In this document: positions 28,224-32,573 of the stretch, in pieces
Layout: the number at the start of each line of letters is the position of its first letter
Position numbering within the stretch: the stretch's first letter is position 1
Assembly: GCF_001419765.1 (NCBI RefSeq)
Contig: NZ_LIRK01000266.1
Location: 1-32,573, forward strand
Reading direction: 5' to 3'
Length of the DNA stretch: 32,573 nucleotides
DNA from: Streptomyces torulosus
GTDB taxonomy: Bacteria; Actinomycetota; Actinomycetes; Streptomycetales; Streptomycetaceae
Position numbers and translations under genes: made by a program
Notes under the pieces: model-generated
What the model was told of the DNA's origin: nothing
The model's input: the letters and a program-made list of their open reading frames with translations, nothing else
The model's database searches: none

Positions 28224-30161
28224 ATGTCCGTGGTCGAACGACAGGAGTGGGACGTCGTCGTGGTCGGCGCCGGCGGAGCCGGGCTGCGCGCCGCGATCGA
28301 GGCCCGCGAACGGGGCGCCCGTACGGCGGTGATCTGCAAGTCGCTGTTCGGCAAGGCCCACACGGTGATGGCCGAGGGCGGCATCGCGGCCGCCATGGCC
28401 AACGTCAACTCCGGTGACAACTGGCAGGTCCACTTCCGCGACACCATGCGCGGCGGGAAGTTCCTCAACCAGTGGCGCATGGCCGAGCTGCACGCCCGCG
28501 AGGCCCCCGACCGGGTGTGGGAGCTGGAGACCTGGGGCGCGCTGTTCGACCGTACGAAGGACGGCCGGATCTCGCAGCGCAACTTCGGCGGCCACGAGTA
28601 CCCGCGGCTCGCGCACGTCGGCGACCGCACGGGACTGGAACTGATCCGCACGCTCCAGCAGAAGATCGTGGCGCTCCAGCAGGAGGACCACAAGGAGACC
28701 GGGGAGTACGAGTCCCGGCTGAAGGTCTTCCAGGAGTGCACGGTCACCCGGGTCCTCAAGGACGGCGGCCGCGTCTCGGGAGTCTTCGCCTACGAGCGCG
28801 AGTCGGGCCGTTTCTTCGTCCTCGAAGCGCCTGCCGTCGTCATCGCCACCGGTGGCATCGGCAAGTCCTTCAAGGTGACGTCGAACTCGTGGGAGTACAC
28901 GGGCGACGGGCACGCGCTGGCGCTGCTCGCGGGGGCGCCGCTGCTGAACATGGAGTTCGTGCAGTTCCATCCGACGGGCATGGTCTGGCCGCCGTCGGTG
29001 AAGGGCATCCTCGTCACCGAGTCGGTGCGCGGCGACGGCGGGGTCCTCAGGAACTCCGAGGGCAAACGGTTCATGTTCGACTACATCCCGGACGTCTTCA
29101 AGGAGAAGTACGCGCAGTCCGAGGAGGAGGGCGACCGCTGGTACGAGGACCCCGACCACAACCGGCGGCCCCCCGAGCTGCTTCCCCGTGACGAGGTGGC
29201 CCGCGCCATCAACGCGGAGGTGAAGGCGGGCCGGGGCTCCCCGCACGGCGGGGTCTTCCTGGACGTGTCGACCCGTATGCCGGCCGAGGTGATCCGCCGC
29301 CGGCTGCCCTCGATGTACCACCAGTTCAAGGAGCTGGCCGACGTCGACATCACCGCGGAGGCCATGGAGGTCGGCCCCACCTGCCACTACGTGATGGGCG
29401 GCATCGCCGTCGAGTCGGACACGGCGGCGGCCCGCGGGGTGCCGGGGCTGTTCGCGGCCGGGGAGGTGGCCGGCGGGATGCACGGCTCCAACCGGCTGGG
29501 CGGCAACTCCCTGTCCGACCTGCTGGTGTTCGGCCGCCGGGCCGGGCTGCACGCGGCCGAGTACGCGACGGGCCTCACCGGGGCACGGCCCCCGGTGGAC
29601 GACGAGCAGGTCGACGCGGCCGCCGCCGAGGCGCTGCGCCCGTTCTCCGCCGAGGGCGAGGTCCGCCCCGAAGGACAGCCGCCGGAGAACCCGTACACCC
29701 TGCACCAGGAGCTCCAGCAGGCCATGAACGACCTGGTCGGCATCATCCGCCGCGAGGGCGAGATGGAGCAGGCCCTGGAGAAGCTGGCCGATCTCCGGGT
29801 GCGGGCGCGCCGGGCCGGGGTCGAGGGGCACCGGCAGTTCAACCCGGGCTGGCACCTCTCCCTGGACCTGCGGAACATGCTGCTGGTCAGCGAGTGCGTG
29901 GCGCGGGCCGCGCTGGAGCGCACCGAGTCGCGCGGCGGCCACACCCGCGAGGACCACCCGGCGATGGACCGCGACTGGCGCCGGCTCAACCTGCTGTGCC
30001 GGCTCACCGACCCGACGGGCGGGCTCGCGGCCACCGACCCCGTCGCGGGCCAGATCTCCCTGACGCGGGAGACCACCGATCCCATCCGCCCGGACCTGCT
30101 CGCCCTCTTCGACAAGGAGGAGCTGGTCAAGTACCTCGCCGAAGAGGAGCTGTACGAGTGA
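28224..30161 (+). CDS. sdhA: Succinate dehydrogenase flavoprotein subunit (SdhA)
   Basis: A 645-residue flavoprotein that oxidises succinate to fumarate. The N-terminal FAD fold has VVVVGAGGAG (residues 11-20). His46 in KAHTVMAEGG is the expected covalent FAD attachment site. His249 in FHPTG and the RGDGG motif (usually RGEGG) line the active site, and Arg424 in GSNRLGG is the likely substrate-binding arginine. The C-terminal helical domain includes LQQAMNDLVGIIRREGEME and the end LVKYLAEEELYE. The ATG at 28224 follows AAAGGTG by 6 nt; the overlapping GTG at 28215 would consume that site. It lies 18 nt after sdhC and 22 nt before sdhB. Confidence 0.95.
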   Translation: MSVVERQEWDVVVVGAGGAGLRAAIEARERGARTAVICKSLFGKAHTVMAEGGIAAAMANVNSGDNWQVHFRDTMRGGKFLNQWRMAELHAREAPDRVWELETWGALFDRTKDGRISQRNFGGHEYPRLAHVGDRTGLELIRTLQQKIVALQQEDHKETGEYESRLKVFQECTVTRVLKDGGRVSGVFAYERESGRFFVLEAPAVVIATGGIGKSFKVTSNSWEYTGDGHALALLAGAPLLNMEFVQFHPTGMVWPPSVKGILVTESVRGDGGVLRNSEGKRFMFDYIPDVFKEKYAQSEEEGDRWYEDPDHNRRPPELLPRDEVARAINAEVKAGRGSPHGGVFLDVSTRMPAEVIRRRLPSMYHQFKELADVDITAEAMEVGPTCHYVMGGIAVESDTAAARGVPGLFAAGEVAGGMHGSNRLGGNSLSDLLVFGRRAGLHAAEYATGLTGARPPVDDEQVDAAAAEALRPFSAEGEVRPEGQPPENPYTLHQELQQAMNDLVGIIRREGEMEQALEKLADLRVRARRAGVEGHRQFNPGWHLSLDLRNMLLVSECVARAALERTESRGGHTREDHPAMDRDWRRLNLLCRLTDPTGGLAATDPVAGQISLTRETTDPIRPDLLALFDKEELVKYLAEEELYE

Positions 30162-30183
30162 GCAGCCACGAGGAGCCACGGTC

Positions 30184-30960
30184 ATGAGCGGCTACACGGC
30201 CCACTTCAGGGTGTGGCGGGGCGATGTGGGGGGCGGCGGCCTGGAGGACTTCAAGGTCGAGGTCAACGACGGCGAGGTGGTGCTGGACATCATCCACCGC
30301 CTCCAGGCGACGCAGGCACCGGACCTCGCCGTCCGCTGGAACTGCAAGGCCGGCAAGTGCGGTTCGTGCTCGGCGGAGATCAACGGCCGTCCCCGGCTGA
30401 TGTGCATGACCCGGATGTCGGTGTTCGAGCGGGACGAGACGATCACGGTCACACCCTTGCGGGCCTTCCCCGTCGTACGGGATCTGGTGACGGACGTCGG
30501 CTTCAACTACCAGAAGGCGAGGGAGGTTCCGGCGTTCGTACCGCCGGAGGGGCTCGGCCCTGGTGAGTACCGGATGATGCAGGAGGACGTGGACCGTCCG
30601 CAGGAGTTCCGCAAGTGCATCGAGTGCTTCCTGTGCCAGGACACCTGCCATGTGGTCCGCGACCACGAGGAGAACAAGCCGGCGTTCGCGGGCCCCCGCT
30701 TCCTCATGCGCGTCGCCGAACTGGACATGCACCCGCTGGACGCGGCCGAGGACACCGGCCTGGACCGCAAGCGCACCGCTCAGGACGAGCACGGCCTCGG
30801 CTACTGCAACATCACCAAGTGCTGCACGGAGGTCTGCCCCGAGGGCATCCGGATCACGGACAACGCGCTCATCCCGTTGAAGGAACGGGCCGTCGACCGC
30901 AAGTACGACCCGCTCGTCTGGCTCGGCTCGAAGATCAGGAGGCGCTCCTCGGCGGACTGA
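30184..30960 (+). CDS. sdhB: Succinate dehydrogenase iron-sulfur subunit (SdhB)
   Basis: A 258-residue electron-transfer subunit. The N-terminal ferredoxin domain has Cys54, Cys59, Cys62 and Cys74 for a [2Fe-2S] cluster (CKAGKCGSC). The C-terminal domain has CIECFLCQDTC (Cys145, 148, 151, 155) and CNITKCCTEVCPEG (Cys208, 213, 214, 218) for two cubane-type clusters; whether the last is [3Fe-4S] or [4Fe-4S] cannot be read with certainty. No membrane segment. GAGGAG lies about 9 nt upstream of the ATG. It is the last gene of the operon with order sdhC-sdhA-sdhB, as in mycobacterial Sdh1. Confidence 0.93.
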   Translation: MSGYTAHFRVWRGDVGGGGLEDFKVEVNDGEVVLDIIHRLQATQAPDLAVRWNCKAGKCGSCSAEINGRPRLMCMTRMSVFERDETITVTPLRAFPVVRDLVTDVGFNYQKAREVPAFVPPEGLGPGEYRMMQEDVDRPQEFRKCIECFLCQDTCHVVRDHEENKPAFAGPRFLMRVAELDMHPLDAAEDTGLDRKRTAQDEHGLGYCNITKCCTEVCPEGIRITDNALIPLKERAVDRKYDPLVWLGSKIRRRSSAD

Positions 30961-30979
30961 GCGCCCTCCACGGGGGCGC
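30961..30979 (+). terminator. Possible terminator of the sdh operon
   Basis: GCGCCC (30961-30966) and GGGCGC (30974-30979) form a 6-bp stem around TCCACGG, immediately after the sdhB stop codon. No T tract. It is short, so termination is probable at best. Confidence 0.45.
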
Positions 30980-31070
30980 CGCATCGTGAGCGGAGCGGAC
31001 GGGCCGCGTCCGGGACGTCTTTGCCTCCTCCCGGTCGCGACCTGGCGGGTCCGGCCATACGCTCCCAAAT

Positions 31071-32573
31071 GTGACGTCGCGTTCGAGGAGTAACCGGTCG
31101 CGCGGCGCCACGTCGCACATAGGGGTGCGGGTGGCGCACGCCGCGTTCGGCGGGATGACCGCCTTGGTCTGGCTGCTGCTGGTCCCGTTCACGGACTCGC
31201 CGGACACGGGCCACCGGACGCCCGCGGCGGCGGCCGCGTCCCCGGCGGTCGCCGAGTGGTCCGCGGGGTCCGCGGACATCGGCCCGTCACCGTTCCCGGT
31301 CGGCGCCCGGCGGGCCGCGGCCGTCGGGGTGGGCGACGCGGCGCCCGGTGACGACGGTAGTTCGGCGACGGATCTGATCCTGCCGGTCGCGGTCGCCGCG
31401 GTGGTCGCCGGTTTCGCCGCGTACTCACTCGTCCGGCGCAAGCGGCGCGCGGCGCTGCGGACGACGCCGACCGGGACCTTCGAAGAGCATCTGCCCCCGC
31501 TGCCGGACCTGCACCAACGGGGCCGCCGTCTGCTGGTGGAGACGGACGACTGCGTCCGTACCGGCGCCGAGGAACTCCGCTTCGCCGTCGCCCGGTCGGG
31601 CCCTGCTGCGGCCCAACCGTTCACCGACGCCCTGGCGGACGCGCGCCGCGAGGTCGAGGCGGCCTTCCGGCTCCGGCAGCGGCTCGACGACACCACCGGC
31701 ACGCTCCCGCCCGACGAGGAGCGGGCCCTGCTGGAGGAGATCCTCGCCCGCTGCACGATGGCCCAGCGACGCCTCGACATCGCCGCCCCCGCCTTCGACC
31801 AGCTCCGCGCCCTGGAACGCGACGCGGTCCCGGCCCTGCAGAGCGCGGAGGGCCGCTTCCGTGAGCTGACCGGCCGTACGGCGACGGCGGCCGCCACCCT
31901 CGCCGGGCTCCGCGAGCACTACGCTCCCGACGTCGTCCTCCCCGTCACCAGCCACGCCGAACACGCCGAGGACCGGCTGGTGTTCGCGACGGCCGAGCTG
32001 AACCGGGCCCGCCAGTTCACCTACGCGGGCGACCCGCTCACGGCCGCCGTGCACCTCCGGGCCGCCGAGGGTGCCATCGACCAGGCGGACGTCCTCGTGA
32101 CAGGGGTGGAGCGGCTCGCCTCGGAGGTGGCACGCGCCGCCGACGTGGCGAAACAGGGGGCGCCCCGCGAGGGCACACACACCGACCCCCTCGACGCCCT
32201 CTGCCGCGAGGACCGCTGGCTGCTACCGGCCCGCAGCGCGGTGGCCACCACGAGGGACTACGTCACGACGCACCGCGGGGCGGTGGGAGTAACGGCAAGA
32301 ACCCGCCTCACGGAAGCGGAACGCCACGCGGCCATCGCCGAGGCGGCGGCACTCCAGGAAGGACCGACCGGAGCGGAGGGGGCGGAGGGGGCCGGAGCGG
32401 ACGGGGTCGACAGGGCCGAGGGGGCTGACGAGGCGGCGTCCCCGGGCGACGAGAGCACCGGAGCGGGCACGGACGGGGAGGCGGCACCCTCGGAGGATTG
32501 GACGGCCGAGGAAGACGCGACGGCCTTGGGCGACGAGACCGACGCCGTGGAGACCGCTGATGTCGAGAGTGCC
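31071..32573 (+). CDS. Membrane-anchored helical protein, TPM-family C-terminal half, 3' end missing
   Basis: 501 residues are visible and the frame runs off the right edge. A basic N-terminus precedes a hydrophobic stretch at about residues 29-40, then an Ala/Gly/Pro-rich linker, a second helix at about 102-120 and RRKRR (122-126), after which the protein is probably cytoplasmic. Residues about 150-400 are helical and resemble the C-terminal region of Streptomyces TPM-domain proteins (RRLLVETDDCVRTGAEEL, AAFRLRQRLDD, AAVHLRAAEGAIDQA). The TPM domain that normally sits between the two helices is absent. The tail from about residue 425 is Ala/Glu/Gly/Asp-rich. I chose GTG 31071, which gives a basic leader but has no ribosome-binding site; GTG 31131 with AGGGG upstream is possible. 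Function unknown. Confidence 0.7.
   Translation, partial: MTSRSRSNRSRGATSHIGVRVAHAAFGGMTALVWLLLVPFTDSPDTGHRTPAAAAASPAVAEWSAGSADIGPSPFPVGARRAAAVGVGDAAPGDDGSSATDLILPVAVAAVVAGFAAYSLVRRKRRAALRTTPTGTFEEHLPPLPDLHQRGRRLLVETDDCVRTGAEELRFAVARSGPAAAQPFTDALADARREVEAAFRLRQRLDDTTGTLPPDEERALLEEILARCTMAQRRLDIAAPAFDQLRALERDAVPALQSAEGRFRELTGRTATAAATLAGLREHYAPDVVLPVTSHAEHAEDRLVFATAELNRARQFTYAGDPLTAAVHLRAAEGAIDQADVLVTGVERLASEVARAADVAKQGAPREGTHTDPLDALCREDRWLLPARSAVATTRDYVTTHRGAVGVTARTRLTEAERHAAIAEAAALQEGPTGAEGAEGAGADGVDRAEGADEAASPGDESTGAGTDGEAAPSEDWTAEEDATALGDETDAVETADVESA

Noticed and set aside
27672..30185. An 837-codon minus-strand frame opposite sdhC and sdhA
   Set aside because: Antisense to enzymes with clear catalytic motifs; composition is that of a shadow frame.

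Overview
The window is chromosomal DNA of very high GC content with the marks of a Streptomyces or a close relative. Gene order, Sec and Tat lipoprotein signal peptides, mycothiol synthesis, GTG/TTG starts and a BldK-type oligopeptide permease all fit. No RNA genes, phage, transposase or CRISPR were seen. Assignments are by eye from translated sequence and remembered family motifs; no database was searched.

Layout, left to right. (1) 1-2418, minus strand: the 5' part of a disordered, Pro/Ala-rich protein running off the left edge, a DUF6113-like membrane protein, the mycothiol deacetylase MshB, and a 64-residue two-helix membrane protein. (2) 2644-4761, plus: a dipeptidyl-peptidase-IV-like S9 serine peptidase, ending in a 14-bp terminator shared with the convergent locus. 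(3) 4926-10616, minus: a complete five-gene oligopeptide ABC importer (binding lipoprotein, two permeases, two ATPases). (4) 11034-14911, plus: permease, Tat-type binding lipoprotein, permease, with no ATPase; this looks like a divergent copy of bldKA-bldKB-bldKC. (5) 14912-15484: a region with no supported gene, holding a 33-bp tandem repeat and a 19-bp perfect terminator. (6) 15485-21737, minus: a full bldKABCDE-like operon. (7) 22208-24115, minus: the ribosome-associated GTPase TypA/BipA. (8) 24366-26678, minus: an enlarged family-5 solute-binding lipoprotein with two unusual insertions. (9) 27018-30960, plus: a 96-residue conserved-type protein followed by sdhC, sdhA and sdhB of an actinobacterial Sdh1-type succinate dehydrogenase. 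(10) 31071-32573, plus: the start of a membrane-anchored helical protein resembling the C-terminal half of TPM-domain proteins, running off the right edge.

How the parts fit: about 20 kb is devoted to oligopeptide capture and uptake, with four binding lipoproteins, three permease pairs and two ATPase pairs, next to a cytosolic-type S9 peptidase that could trim imported peptides. In Streptomyces, BldK uptake is tied to aerial development. The rest is central physiology: thiol redox (mshB), translation stress (typA) and respiration (sdh). The most unusual features are the ATPase-less bldK-like module, a probable FeS-binding SdhC, the insertions in the lone binding protein, and several palindromes and hairpins in promoter and intergenic regions.
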